Source of the DNA: Saccharothrix sp. S26
GTDB taxonomy: Bacteria; Actinomycetota; Actinomycetes; Mycobacteriales; Pseudonocardiaceae
Reading direction: 5' to 3'
DNA: 64,000 nucleotides
Assembly: GCF_021390395.1 (NCBI RefSeq)
Contig: NZ_JAJUWT010000001.1
Coordinates: 1-64,000, forward strand
In this document: positions 50,254 through 58,824 of the stretch, one piece after another
Position numbering within the stretch: the stretch's first letter is position 1
Layout of the letters: each line of letters begins with the position of its first letter
The notes under the pieces: generated by a model
Seen by the model: the letters and a program-made list of their open reading frames with translations, nothing else
What the model was told of the DNA's origin: nothing
The model's database searches: none
Program-made: the position numbers and the translations under genes

Positions 50254-51267
50254 TTACCGGAGCAGGCCCAGAGACCTCAATATGCGTCCGGTATCCGCTC
50301 CGTCGATGATCATGTAGGAGCGGCGGTGCCGCGCGTCGTGGGCGTAGGCGTCCATCATGCCAACCACGCTCGGCTTGATCTGATGACAGTGCTGCAGAAC
50401 GAGTAGCTCCGCAGGCTCGGTGAACAGCCGGTCGATCTGGTCGCCATTCTTGCCCAGGGCCTTGACGTCCATGGCGCGAGGGTAGCCTGGTCCCTTGAAC
50501 AGCCACGCGGCCGACACCTGGCGCCCGCGAGCGAATACTCGTGACGTGTAGAGGTCGGAGCGCTCGCCACCCCAATCCTTCGGAACGTACGACTCGCCGA
50601 TCAGCCCGGCAAAGGCGCGTTTCACCGTGTCCTCCGGCACTCGCAGGACCGCTTCACCCTCGGCCTCGGTGAGGGGAGATGCGAAGTCGATTCCGCTGAA
50701 CTGGCCGATATCGCTGGGGTAAACCCGCGCTCCCGACGCGGGGCCTCCGGTGCCAAGGTCGTCATCGACGAACGACCTGATTCCGATGAAGGCTGGCCTG
50801 AGCTCGATTCGCTCTGCGCTGAGATTGGTGACCGTCCCGATCAGGTAGGCCCGCCTGTTCCCGGTGAGGTTGCCGGGTGCGGAGGAACTGGCGATTCTTG
50901 CCGCGTTGAATGTTCCGGTGACGCGCACCGGCTCGCCCGCGTCGAGCACCGCCGTGAAGCTGGTCGGTTTGAAGCCGGGGGCGTCGCGGTCACGGTCTCG
51001 CTGGAACGTGAACTCCAACTCAGTGCCGACGACTTGCCCCGCACGTAGGGCCTGCTCCAGGACGCGCCTCGTCAGTTCGCCGACTCCCAACGAGGAGAGC
51101 GCCTCGGCAAGTTCTGCGGCGAGCACGTAGGGCATCGCTGCCTCGGGATCGCTCCTGCGGGCCGCCCGCGCCCGTGCGGACTCCGTCCGCTGCTCTCCGA
51201 GGAGGGACTGAACCTGGTCTTGGTGCAGGTAGTACGGCTCGAGCGCAATGCGTGTCATCGGCAACAT
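50254..51267 (-). CDS. Hypothetical protein with nuclease-like C-terminal region
   Basis: The protein is 337 aa. The N-terminal part is a helical head and a beta-rich middle (LTGNRRAYLIGTVTNLSAER). The last 110 residues contain RSDLYTSRVFARGRQVSAAW, LFKGPGYPRAMDVKALGKNG, DQIDRLFTEPAELLVLQHCH and YMIIDGADTGRILRSLG. The layout (acidic residues, then beta strand with Lys) suggests a restriction-endonuclease-like fold, but this is only an impression. The ATG at 51267 follows AAAGGA; an ATG at 51258 is possible. It starts 66 bases after the kinase gene, likely the same transcript. Confidence 0.6.
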   Translation of the reverse strand: MLPMTRIALEPYYLHQDQVQSLLGEQRTESARARAARRSDPEAAMPYVLAAELAEALSSLGVGELTRRVLEQALRAGQVVGTELEFTFQRDRDRDAPGFKPTSFTAVLDAGEPVRVTGTFNAARIASSSAPGNLTGNRRAYLIGTVTNLSAERIELRPAFIGIRSFVDDDLGTGGPASGARVYPSDIGQFSGIDFASPLTEAEGEAVLRVPEDTVKRAFAGLIGESYVPKDWGGERSDLYTSRVFARGRQVSAAWLFKGPGYPRAMDVKALGKNGDQIDRLFTEPAELLVLQHCHQIKPSVVGMMDAYAHDARHRRSYMIIDGADTGRILRSLGLLR

Positions 51268-51333
51268 GATCCTTTCAGCTGAGGTGAAGCACAATTTTCT
51301 GTGCCCGGCAGCGCTGGGACCGTGAAGGAACGG

Positions 51334-52704
51334 TCACGGGATGTCCTTGAGCAGGTGGAGGAGTTCGTCCACGCCCTGCGGCCGGTCGGTTGGCTTGTGG
51401 TGGGTTGCCTTCGTCACTACAGCTCGCCATGGTCCGCTGGCGGGCAGCAGCGGAAGATTCTGCTCCGGTCGTTCCCCGGTCAGGATTGCTGCGATGAGCC
51501 GCCCAATGCTGTAGATGTCGGCGGCGACCGTCACGTTGTGGGGGTTTCCGGACGACAGCTCCGGCGCGGCGAATCCTTCAGAGCCGAAGCCCGTACCGGT
51601 CCGAGTCCGGCGCGGAACGCTGGTTTCCCCTCGGGGCTGTCGGCCTAGCCCCCAGTCCGCTACGACCCACTTGCCGTTGAGGAGCAGGACGTTGGCTGGC
51701 TTGATGTCGCGGTGAATCCGGTCGTCGTTGTGTGGGCGGCGCAGTCCATTGCAGACTGCCGTGACGAGGTCCCGGAGGGCTCCTGTTTCCCGCCGAAGGC
51801 GTTCCACGTGGCTGGCGGCACTGCCATTCGCAAGCGGCATCACGAACCACCGCCCGTCTGGGTCCGAGTCCAGGACCGGCATGACGTTCGGGTGCTCTCC
51901 GTAGAGGTGCCCGATGGAGATCTCGCGGCGCATGCGGTGTACAGCGTCTTCATCACCGTAGCGGAGCTGCTTCAGCGCAACGGGGATGCGGGTGTATTTG
52001 TGCATGCCGCTGTAGACCGCGCCCTGACCACCTTCAGCGAGCGGTTCTTGGTCCCTGTCGTAGTCCGACTTCGTTCCGCGCTCGAGCCAGCGCACAGCAG
52101 CCCACGGCGCGGCCCCGCCTGTGTCGGTCATGGTGTCGTCGCTGAGAAAGGCGCGGGCGGCCTCGATGACGTGGTCACGGTAGGGTCCGTCCCGTTGTGT
52201 TCTGAGAATGGCTACCAGTGAGCCAGCGGCCGGATAGTGAGCAAGCTCGGCAGCGAGACAGCGTGCCTCGGCGTCCTGCGCGGCCCGGCGGGCGGCGCGC
52301 TGGCTGTTCTGCTCTTGTCGGGCCGCGTGCAGGTCAGGGTGAGGTGTCCAGCCGCGGGGTGGCAGGACTACGCGAGCGCTGCGGAAGTCGCATTCGAGGG
52401 CGATGCAACCGTTGCGCGCAAGCGCCACGGCTATGTCTTCGGCGCGGTCGCCGAACGTGGTCACCGCAGATTGCCACCGTCGGGGGCCGTTGGTGACGAA
52501 GGCCCACTGACTGTCGGTCAGGCCGCCTGGGCGGTGCGGTAGCGGGAAGCCTTCCGGTTCCAGAGTGACGCGCGTGATCTTCGGATTGCCGTTGCGGTCG
52601 GTGTTGTAGCTGCCGTCGGGTAAGGGGACGGCGTACGTGGTGAGGCCGGGGTAGACGTCGAGGTGGCGCATCGCGAAACCTCGCGGGAGGCGGCGGGCGG
52701 TCAT
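51334..52704 (-). CDS. Soluble Hanks-type Ser/Thr kinase with DWG motif
   Basis: The protein is 456 aa with no membrane segment. The unknown N-terminal part (1-215) contains a charged helix (SQRAARRAAQDAEARCLAAE). The kinase domain shows Gly-rich loop LAEGGQGAVYSG (222-233), VALK with Lys245, RIHRDIKPANVLL (catalytic Asp333, Asn338), VVADWGLGRQP with DWG at 350-352 where DFG is usual, and GFAAPELSSG (APE). All catalytic residues are present, so activity is likely. Its ATG overlaps the SMC stop (ATGA), tying it to the SMC complex; its substrates may be the SMC or accessory proteins. Confidence 0.88.
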   Translation of the reverse strand: MTARRLPRGFAMRHLDVYPGLTTYAVPLPDGSYNTDRNGNPKITRVTLEPEGFPLPHRPGGLTDSQWAFVTNGPRRWQSAVTTFGDRAEDIAVALARNGCIALECDFRSARVVLPPRGWTPHPDLHAARQEQNSQRAARRAAQDAEARCLAAELAHYPAAGSLVAILRTQRDGPYRDHVIEAARAFLSDDTMTDTGGAAPWAAVRWLERGTKSDYDRDQEPLAEGGQGAVYSGMHKYTRIPVALKQLRYGDEDAVHRMRREISIGHLYGEHPNVMPVLDSDPDGRWFVMPLANGSAASHVERLRRETGALRDLVTAVCNGLRRPHNDDRIHRDIKPANVLLLNGKWVVADWGLGRQPRGETSVPRRTRTGTGFGSEGFAAPELSSGNPHNVTVAADIYSIGRLIAAILTGERPEQNLPLLPASGPWRAVVTKATHHKPTDRPQGVDELLHLLKDIP

Positions 52705-55700
52705 GCTGGCTCGCGGTACTCGTTGCCGGCCAGCCAGGCTCGGAGCAGTTCAACACGCGGGGTGTGCTCGTCGTGGCCGACGACGACGGGCTGCTCGTTG
52801 TACGGGCTGGAGTCTGAGCTGCGGCGCAGCTTGACGTACTGGCCGCAGGCGTCGATAGCGTAGGTCTCCATGTCGTCTTGCAGTGCCCCGACGACTGTGA
52901 TGCCACTGTCCTTGCCGATCTGCCCGAGCAGAGCGACCGCCTCGCGACGGTGTTGCTTGCCGAGGTTGCGGCCTAGCTCGTCCAAGACGAGCACCAACGG
53001 GCGGCCGGTGCCGCTCGCAGCTGCGGCGGCACAGACGAGCTTGATCGCCCGGTCATCGATTTGTGCCGTGTTGGCCCGCCGGTCGTAGGGGATGTGGCGC
53101 CGCCCCTCGGCGCGTCGCCACATCGGCGTCACTTTCCAGCCCCACGCCTCGGTGGGGTGGGCTGGCGGCGGAGGCTCCTCGTATTGGAGCGAGGCCCCGT
53201 ACCCGCCGTGGGCTCTATCGAGCCGGTCAAACTCGGCCGCGACGTCGGCCAGCTTCTTCTTGATGGCGGAGGTGAGCGCCCCTCGGTAGGCGCGGCCAGC
53301 CTGGACCGCCTCCTCGTGGCCGATCCGCGCAGCGTCGAGGCTCTTATGCCGTTCCTCGCGCTGAGTGGCGATCTGCTGGCGTTCGTATCGGTCGGTATCT
53401 TCCTGTTGGCGCAGGTAGACGTGAAGCGCATGACGTAGCGGGGCAAAAGCGGCCTGTGCTCGTCGGCTGCTGCCGGGCCCACGTTGGCTGGACTCTTCCA
53501 TCAGGCCGTTGATTTCCGTCGGCATACTGCCCGATGCGGTGGGAGGGAAGCACTCGGATATCGCGGTGTTGATCAGGCCCCTGGCCCCCTCCCACCAGTC
53601 GTCGGCCGTCCAGGACTGCTGGTCGTCCGGCAGGGCGAGCAGATACTCGCCGGCAGAGTCGGGGGTGCCGTCCCAGTCGGCAATCAGTTCCGGAAGGCCG
53701 AGCTGCGATTGTTCTTCCTCGAGCTTCCCACGCTCCTTACGCCGGGTCTCGTTCGTGCCGTCGAGGGTGGTCTTCTGACGCCGTAGCGACTCGATCTGCT
53801 GCTGGCGGATGCCTGCCAGGCGGAGCACCTCGTCCCGATCGGCTTGCGCGGCAGTGAGCGCCGGGGCGAGTTCTCCGCGTGCTTCTCTGGCGGCCTCGTC
53901 CTTTTTTCGCAACCTGCCAGCCTGCACTTCCAGCTGGTCTGCCTCCGCTGCCGCCCGTGCGCCCTTTTGTCGACGCTCAGCGCCGGTTACCTTTTGCCTG
54001 GCGGTATTCTGTGCCTTGACAGCGTCCCGGTGCACCGTGGACTTCTGGCGGACCTGCTCGCGGGCAGCCGCGATGCGGGCGGCGCGGCCGGTTGTGGGCT
54101 GGCTGAACCCGCCGACTACCACGATCCCGGCGTCGTCGTGGACCCGGTCGGGGTCGCTGTGGGCCGTGGTCCGGGCGTGAAGGGCTGCGAGGAAACCACT
54201 CACGTCGTACTCGGGATCGACGCTGCCCGGGAGCCTGCCGTGGGGGGCTGGCGAGGCCAGGTTGGCAGCGATCAGGATCGAGCCGGGTATGCCCGCTAGG
54301 AGTTGGCTGGCTCGGTTGAGCTGGGCTGAGTCCACGACCGCCGCCTCGCGGTAGGGCCAGAGGGCAGCTTCCCAGCGGGCTCGGTCCGGCTCGTCAAGGA
54401 CGACAGCGTCCAGCAAGCCGATAGCGCCGATTTTCTCGGTCGCGAGGAGCTCGATCTGTTGCTGGGCCAGATCCCGGCCGCTTTCTGTGTCTCGCAGGCT
54501 TGATTCGGCGTCGGAGAGCGCCTTCTCTGCCACTCCGACCGCCTTGACCGCGTCTTCCAGGGCCGCGTCCGCTTCGGCGCGCTCCCGGTCAGCGGCCTGC
54601 TCGTCGCGTCCGTCAGCGTCGCGGGCTGCTTCCCTGGCCCCGCGCAGCTGGCGGTCAACGTCCTCGATCTGCTGTTCCAGCGTCGCGATCTGGTTGCCCA
54701 GCTCACGGTCGTCGCTGTCGAGCTTGATGAACGTGCTCATCGCGGCCTGCTGCCGTTGCGTGAACGCCTCGTCGTCGGCTAGCTCCGCCGCCTGCGTGCC
54801 TAGCTCTTGTGCCGTGCTGCTGTCCCGGTCGATCTCGGTCTCGATCCCGGCGATCTCGTGCTGGATATCGGCGTCGCGCTGGAGGGCATCGCATAGCAGC
54901 CGTGCCGTGCGCGACCGCCATAGGTCCGCCGCTTCCACGACGAGCCCGCGTGCTCGGTCCCGGGCGTCGATGCCACCCTCGATGATCTGGGAGTTTTCCT
55001 CCCAGTTGGCAAGGTCGGACTCGGCGTCGCCGGCCTCCTGCAGGCGGTCATACTCGTGGCGGCGTGCCTGACGTTCCTTCTCTAGCTCGATGTCTAGGCC
55101 GGTGAGCGCAGCGATCGCCTCGAAGATCCGCCGCTCTGAGATTTCGTTCAACGGTTGGGCGAGCAGGTTCGGGGCGGCGCTGGCCCGCACCGACGTCGAC
55201 AGGAACGACACGCACCGCACGTGCTCGCCGTAGAGGGTGCGCGGAAGGTCGCGGGCCGCCACGTCCTGCCGCCCGGCCCGCTGGGGCAGGGCTTGCCAGA
55301 CAAAGTCAGCGGCCTGCTCCCGCTCAGCCTCGCTGTCCCCAGCGGGTAGATGCAGCCCGTCCTGCCAGCGCAGCTTCAGCCGGGGACCTTTCTGGCTGCT
55401 GCGGTCAATCCGTATCCACACGGTCAGGGCGCAGGCCTGAAGCTGATCGAGGGTCCCGGCGGCAGGAGCGAACACGCCGATGAGGTACCCATGGTCGGCG
55501 TTGCCCCAGCGGTCTTCACCGCCAGCGTCCTCGGAGTTGAACAGTAGGTCGACCGCGGCGGGCGCGCCGGAGCCGAATCGCCACTGCTCATCGGCATGCA
55601 GCAAGCTGATCTGGGCTAGCAGCGACGACTTCCCCGCCCCATTGGAGTCCTTCGGCCCCTGCCCGGCCACGGCTATGAGAGTGCCGGCGGCAACCGGGAT

Positions 55701-55793
55701 GGGATGCGTGGACAGCCGGGAGATTCTCACGCTCTGCAGGCCGACCAGGACGCGGTCACCGACGATGTCCTCTCCTTGCGGCGTGCCGCTCAT
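52701..55793 (-). CDS. SMC-like coiled-coil ATPase (MksB/JetC-like)
   Basis: The protein is 1030 aa. Walker A is AVAGQGPKDSNGAGKSSLLA (about 41-60), and Walker B PLVLVLDELGRNLGKQHRR is about 932-950. Long coiled coils lie between (VDRQLRGAREAARDADGRDE, ERRQKGARAAAEADQLEVQA) around a globular, hinge-like middle (GSILIAANLASPAPHGRLPG, AGIVVVGGFSQPTTGRAARI). The canonical LSGGQ signature is not visible; TAQIDDRAIKLVCAA sits in its place. It should form the ATPase of a condensin-like complex with the three proteins upstream. The ATG at 55793 overlaps the preceding stop; the longer open frame is a shadow. Confidence 0.85.
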   Translation of the reverse strand: MSGTPQGEDIVGDRVLVGLQSVRISRLSTHPIPVAAGTLIAVAGQGPKDSNGAGKSSLLAQISLLHADEQWRFGSGAPAAVDLLFNSEDAGGEDRWGNADHGYLIGVFAPAAGTLDQLQACALTVWIRIDRSSQKGPRLKLRWQDGLHLPAGDSEAEREQAADFVWQALPQRAGRQDVAARDLPRTLYGEHVRCVSFLSTSVRASAAPNLLAQPLNEISERRIFEAIAALTGLDIELEKERQARRHEYDRLQEAGDAESDLANWEENSQIIEGGIDARDRARGLVVEAADLWRSRTARLLCDALQRDADIQHEIAGIETEIDRDSSTAQELGTQAAELADDEAFTQRQQAAMSTFIKLDSDDRELGNQIATLEQQIEDVDRQLRGAREAARDADGRDEQAADRERAEADAALEDAVKAVGVAEKALSDAESSLRDTESGRDLAQQQIELLATEKIGAIGLLDAVVLDEPDRARWEAALWPYREAAVVDSAQLNRASQLLAGIPGSILIAANLASPAPHGRLPGSVDPEYDVSGFLAALHARTTAHSDPDRVHDDAGIVVVGGFSQPTTGRAARIAAAREQVRQKSTVHRDAVKAQNTARQKVTGAERRQKGARAAAEADQLEVQAGRLRKKDEAAREARGELAPALTAAQADRDEVLRLAGIRQQQIESLRRQKTTLDGTNETRRKERGKLEEEQSQLGLPELIADWDGTPDSAGEYLLALPDDQQSWTADDWWEGARGLINTAISECFPPTASGSMPTEINGLMEESSQRGPGSSRRAQAAFAPLRHALHVYLRQQEDTDRYERQQIATQREERHKSLDAARIGHEEAVQAGRAYRGALTSAIKKKLADVAAEFDRLDRAHGGYGASLQYEEPPPPAHPTEAWGWKVTPMWRRAEGRRHIPYDRRANTAQIDDRAIKLVCAAAAASGTGRPLVLVLDELGRNLGKQHRREAVALLGQIGKDSGITVVGALQDDMETYAIDACGQYVKLRRSSDSSPYNEQPVVVGHDEHTPRVELLRAWLAGNEYREPA

Positions 55794-56467
55794 GAGCTGC
55801 TCCTTGGGGAGGTCGTCACTTCTGGGCGGCCCAAACTCCGGCGTACCGTGATCGCCGTAGCGAGCGCTGTATCCGGGCCTACGGCCAGGATCAGGTTCTC
55901 CTGCAGGCGCCGCCGCGCGGCTGGAGTGAGCCGGCGCAGCGCCGGCCCGGGGACGTACGAGGCGCCGGCCATCTCTGAATCGGCGCCGCGTACCGAGCGG
56001 ACCAGCCCGGCCGCACGCAGCCACTGCAGAGCATCGGACAGGCGTCGCTGCCCGCGAACTTGCGACAGCTTCCGCAGATGGGTCGGTGTGGTCGGATGGG
56101 TCGACTGCCAATCGTCGCCGGCCAGGTGACCCTCTGCCCGGGGGATCGCAACGGAGTGGATTAGCACCAATACCAGTGCGGCCCGCTCCAGCGGCGGCAG
56201 AATTCCCCAGCCGTTTGCCGCGAGTACCGCAGCGATGTCGTCCCGGTATCCCGATGTCCACAGGTAGGCGCCCGCGTCGACGAGCGTACGGCCGGTCATT
56301 CGCAGCATCTGGTCAAGCAGATGACGCAGCGCCGCATCGCGGAGTGCGGGCAGTGCGGCCTCGCTGGCGGGCTCGCTGCCGTACTCAAGCGCGGCCCACG
56401 CCGAGACCAGCGCGTCGCGCTGCTTATCACCGAGCGGCTGGAGCAGGTCATCGAACAAGCCGCTCAC
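55790..56467 (-). CDS. Small SMC-complex subunit, KITE/MksE-like (candidate)
   Basis: The protein is 225 aa and all helical with winged-helix-like segments: THLRKLSQVRGQRRLSDALQ, WLRAAGLVRSVRGADSEMAG and ALRRLTPAARRRLQENLILA. Position between the kleisin-like gene and the SMC gene, size and wHTH character fit MksE/JetB, but sequence match to a named family is not seen. GTG at 56467 overlaps the preceding stop, and its stop overlaps the SMC start. Confidence 0.6.
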   Translation of the reverse strand: MSGLFDDLLQPLGDKQRDALVSAWAALEYGSEPASEAALPALRDAALRHLLDQMLRMTGRTLVDAGAYLWTSGYRDDIAAVLAANGWGILPPLERAALVLVLIHSVAIPRAEGHLAGDDWQSTHPTTPTHLRKLSQVRGQRRLSDALQWLRAAGLVRSVRGADSEMAGASYVPGPALRRLTPAARRRLQENLILAVGPDTALATAITVRRSLGRPEVTTSPRSSS

Positions 56468-57006
56468 CGGTCCGGCTCCCGGTCAGGTCGCGGGAGTGGC
56501 AACTCCCGGCACAGCTCCCGCAGCACCGGGAGGTCCTGGTCCGGCCATGTGGCCACCCTGGGACCAAGGCAGACCCGCTGCGCGTCGTCATCGATATCCA
56601 GCCATCGGCTGGCGTTCAAGCGGCGGAGCGCCCCCACCCCGAAGCGGTGCAGCACCTCTTCCCCCCGTCCGGGCGTGAGCTGGTCCACCACGTCTAGCAC
56701 CTCGCGCATCGTCGCTGGCCGCCCCGGCCACGGGCTTCCCTGGATATCGGTCCAGCAGCAACGGAGCGCCGCGGCCAGGACCCGGCTGGTCTCGTTCGGA
56801 AATTCCACCGGGAGCACCTGCATCCGCAGCTCACGCAGCATGGCCGGTGTCACGTCGTCGGGCGGGCGGGGCAGCAGCCAACAGTGCTCACCGCCCCGTC
56901 CCACCAGCCGCAACATGCCTGCCGGGGTTCTGGCCGCTGACGGCACACGCAGCGGCCCCACGGCCCGGGATCTCGCCCACCACAGCGCTGCCTCCGGACT
57001 GCTCAC
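56464..57006 (-). CDS. Second small subunit of the SMC operon (unknown family)
   Basis: The protein is 180 aa and mixed alpha/beta: LRVPSAARTPAGMLRLVGRG, LRELRMQVLPVEFPNETSRV, VVDQLTPGRGEEVLHRFGVG, ALRRLNASRWLDIDDDAQRV. The last two resemble a winged helix. It has no counterpart in the three-subunit MksBEF set, so it may be a second KITE-like subunit or a new adaptor. GTG overlaps the kleisin-like stop (GTGA). Confidence 0.6.
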   Translation of the reverse strand: MSSPEAALWWARSRAVGPLRVPSAARTPAGMLRLVGRGGEHCWLLPRPPDDVTPAMLRELRMQVLPVEFPNETSRVLAAALRCCWTDIQGSPWPGRPATMREVLDVVDQLTPGRGEEVLHRFGVGALRRLNASRWLDIDDDAQRVCLGPRVATWPDQDLPVLRELCRELPLPRPDREPDR

Positions 57007-58214
57007 GCGGGCCTCCGTACTCGCTCGAACACACCAGGGGTAAGCCACGATGGCACGCTCCCTGGCCGTACCTGGACCGGGCCGGACCACGTCAGCCGGT
57101 AGCCGAGTCGGTCATTGTTGCTCGCGGCGACCAGGTCGGCCAATACGCGGCGTGCCGTCACCCAGTCCGTGTCCGACAGCAGTTGCTCGACCGCAACAGA
57201 GTCTCCGCCGCTAAGGACCTCTTCGGCGATTCCCGTCAGTCGCTCAGCCTCCGCGTCGGACCACTCTTGCGAGGGCCGCTCATCACCATCGGGAACCCGG
57301 GAACGCGGCGGTGTCGAGCGGCCGCTGGTCGGCTGCGACCTCCCCACAGCGGCCTCCGCCAGGTCGGCGACGTCGTGCCATGGGGAAGGTGCGTCAAAGA
57401 CCTGATCGGCCAGAACTGCCGCGAGCTCGCCCACAGTCGCTCGCCGCGCGAAGCGCTTCCACATCTCGGGCGGCAGCAGGTTCAGCGCCCGTGAAGTTCC
57501 CGCTGCGGCTATCAAGCGCGCCGACGCGTTCGTCGAGGCATCTCCGTAGGCGGCGATCGCCGAGCGCAGTTCCCCGCACAAGCGGCTGAGCTCCGGCCAG
57601 AACTTCAGCAGGATCTCATGGACCGCAGACGCCTGGTCGATCAGCGACTTCGCGTTCCACAGCAGTGGGGCGCGCTCCCGCAGCGCTTCCACGGTGCCGC
57701 CGATGGTCAGCGCCACGAGCTCGGCGACCAGGAGCCGCAGCGCCGTGGTTACCCCGACGACAACCTCAAGGGCTTCCTCGGCGGTACCCTGCCCGCCCTC
57801 CAGCCTGGTCTTCTCCATCGTTAGGAGTTGGTGTAACTCTGACTGACCCCCGCGGGCCAGCATCCGCTGGACGAACAGCATTGACACATAGCTAGTGAAC
57901 GAGGCCCGGTACTCACGCTGGTAGGGCCTATCAAACGCAGGCTGTATCGCGCCGAGCTTCCGCAGGACGCCCAGGCGGTTCTCGATTACGTCGTCCGGGA
58001 AGGCGGCGCATGCCGCCTTGATCTGTTCAACTGTCAGACCGTCCTCACCCGCGCGGGCAAAGGCGGCAAACAGCGTATCCGCCAGTTGGAATAGGGTCGC
58101 ATCATCGATCGCTGCATCTGCCTTGCGTGCCAGGACAGCGACAATCTGCTCAAATACAGAAACGACGGCCTGCTCGGCTGCTACTGCATCCAGTCCAAAC
58201 TGCTCGTCCACCAC
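57003..58214 (-). CDS. Kleisin/MksF-like protein, first gene of the SMC operon
   Basis: The protein is 403 aa. The N-terminal winged-helix (DGLTVEQIKAACAAFPDDVI, ENRLGVLRKLGAIQPAFDRP), then a long helical bundle (YVSMLFVQRMLARGGQSELH, EALEVVVGVTTALRLLVAEL, RERAPLLWNAKSLIDQASAV) and a C-terminal winged-helix-like end (GYRLTWSGPVQVRPGSVPSW) follow the MksF/MukF plan of a kleisin. GTG at 58214 is preceded by TATAGT at minus-strand distance 6, suggesting a leaderless mRNA for the operon. Confidence 0.7.
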   Translation of the reverse strand: MVDEQFGLDAVAAEQAVVSVFEQIVAVLARKADAAIDDATLFQLADTLFAAFARAGEDGLTVEQIKAACAAFPDDVIENRLGVLRKLGAIQPAFDRPYQREYRASFTSYVSMLFVQRMLARGGQSELHQLLTMEKTRLEGGQGTAEEALEVVVGVTTALRLLVAELVALTIGGTVEALRERAPLLWNAKSLIDQASAVHEILLKFWPELSRLCGELRSAIAAYGDASTNASARLIAAAGTSRALNLLPPEMWKRFARRATVGELAAVLADQVFDAPSPWHDVADLAEAAVGRSQPTSGRSTPPRSRVPDGDERPSQEWSDAEAERLTGIAEEVLSGGDSVAVEQLLSDTDWVTARRVLADLVAASNNDRLGYRLTWSGPVQVRPGSVPSWLTPGVFERVRRPA

Positions 58215-58230
58215 AGCCTCACTATACAGA
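58215..58230 (-). promoter_or_regulatory. Probable promoter -10 of the SMC operon (leaderless)
   Basis: On the minus strand TATAGT (plus 58221-58226) lies six bases before the first GTG of the kleisin-like gene, so the transcript would begin at or next to the start codon. No clear -35 is seen. Confidence 0.45.
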
Positions 58231-58342
58231 GTCTAATTCGTATTGATTGGTTGAACTGGCCTCGTGCAGGCGCTTGATCATTGCGGTATGCCGGGTGGAT
58301 GAGGTGCTCGCAAGGTGATTGGTTGACGCCCCGCGAACAGCC

Positions 58343-58504
58343 AACGCGGGAGCGGACCGGTTGCAGGCCGGTGCGCGCATCGCCGAAGGCGAGAAGACCG
58401 AGGTGATCGCCGCTGAGCTGCGGGTGGGTGTGCGTCAGGTGGAGAAGTGGCGCCGGACGTGCTTCGCGGCCTCGGCCGACAGTTGCGTGAGCAGGGGTGA
58501 GGCC
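58343..58504 (+). pseudogene. Transposase HTH fragment (IS630-type, decayed)
   Basis: The plus-strand frame reads RLQAGARIAEGEKTEVIAAE followed by LRVGVRQVEKWRRTCFAAS, the pattern of the N-terminal HTH of IS630-type transposases. The frame then loses similarity, and no DDE catalytic region follows. It is a remnant of an insertion in the spacer beside the SMC operon. Confidence 0.45.
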
Positions 58505-58695
58505 TTCGGAGTGGTTGACGAAACCCCTGGACGTCGGCGGGCGGTTGGCGCGACACCGGCGTGGAGTCAGTCCAGTGCGGTGGAAGTGCACGTCCCCGCT
58601 CACGTCACGGCCGAGCACCACGTCGTCTGCGGATCCGCTCAGCTCGTTGCGGGACTCATCGTCACCGCGTGCGGCGTGCTCGTTCACGACGTGGG

Positions 58696-58824
58696 TCAGC
58701 CGGTCGACGGCAGTCGCCGGGCCACCTCTCGGTGGAAGAACGCGCCGAGTTCCTCGTCCCGGTCGTACAGGTCGGCGACGAGCGCCTTCAAGCGCTCGAC
58801 CTCGTTGGGGACGACGCACTTCAC
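58696..58824 (-). CDS. Possible 42-aa ORF
   Basis: A minus-strand frame from GTG at 58824 reads VVPNEVERLKALVADLYDRD and ELGAFFHREVARRLPSTG with good third-position G+C. A short upstream frame from an ATG (near 58901) ends at the GTGA just before it, so it may be the tail of a frameshifted small gene. No family is known, and support is weak. Confidence 0.25.
   Translation of the reverse strand: MKCVVPNEVERLKALVADLYDRDEELGAFFHREVARRLPSTG

Noticed and set aside
55794-56261. N-terminal extension of the SMC frame
   Set aside because: It overlaps the upstream small-subunit gene out of frame. The ATG at 55793 overlaps the preceding stop and is followed by the conserved N-terminus.
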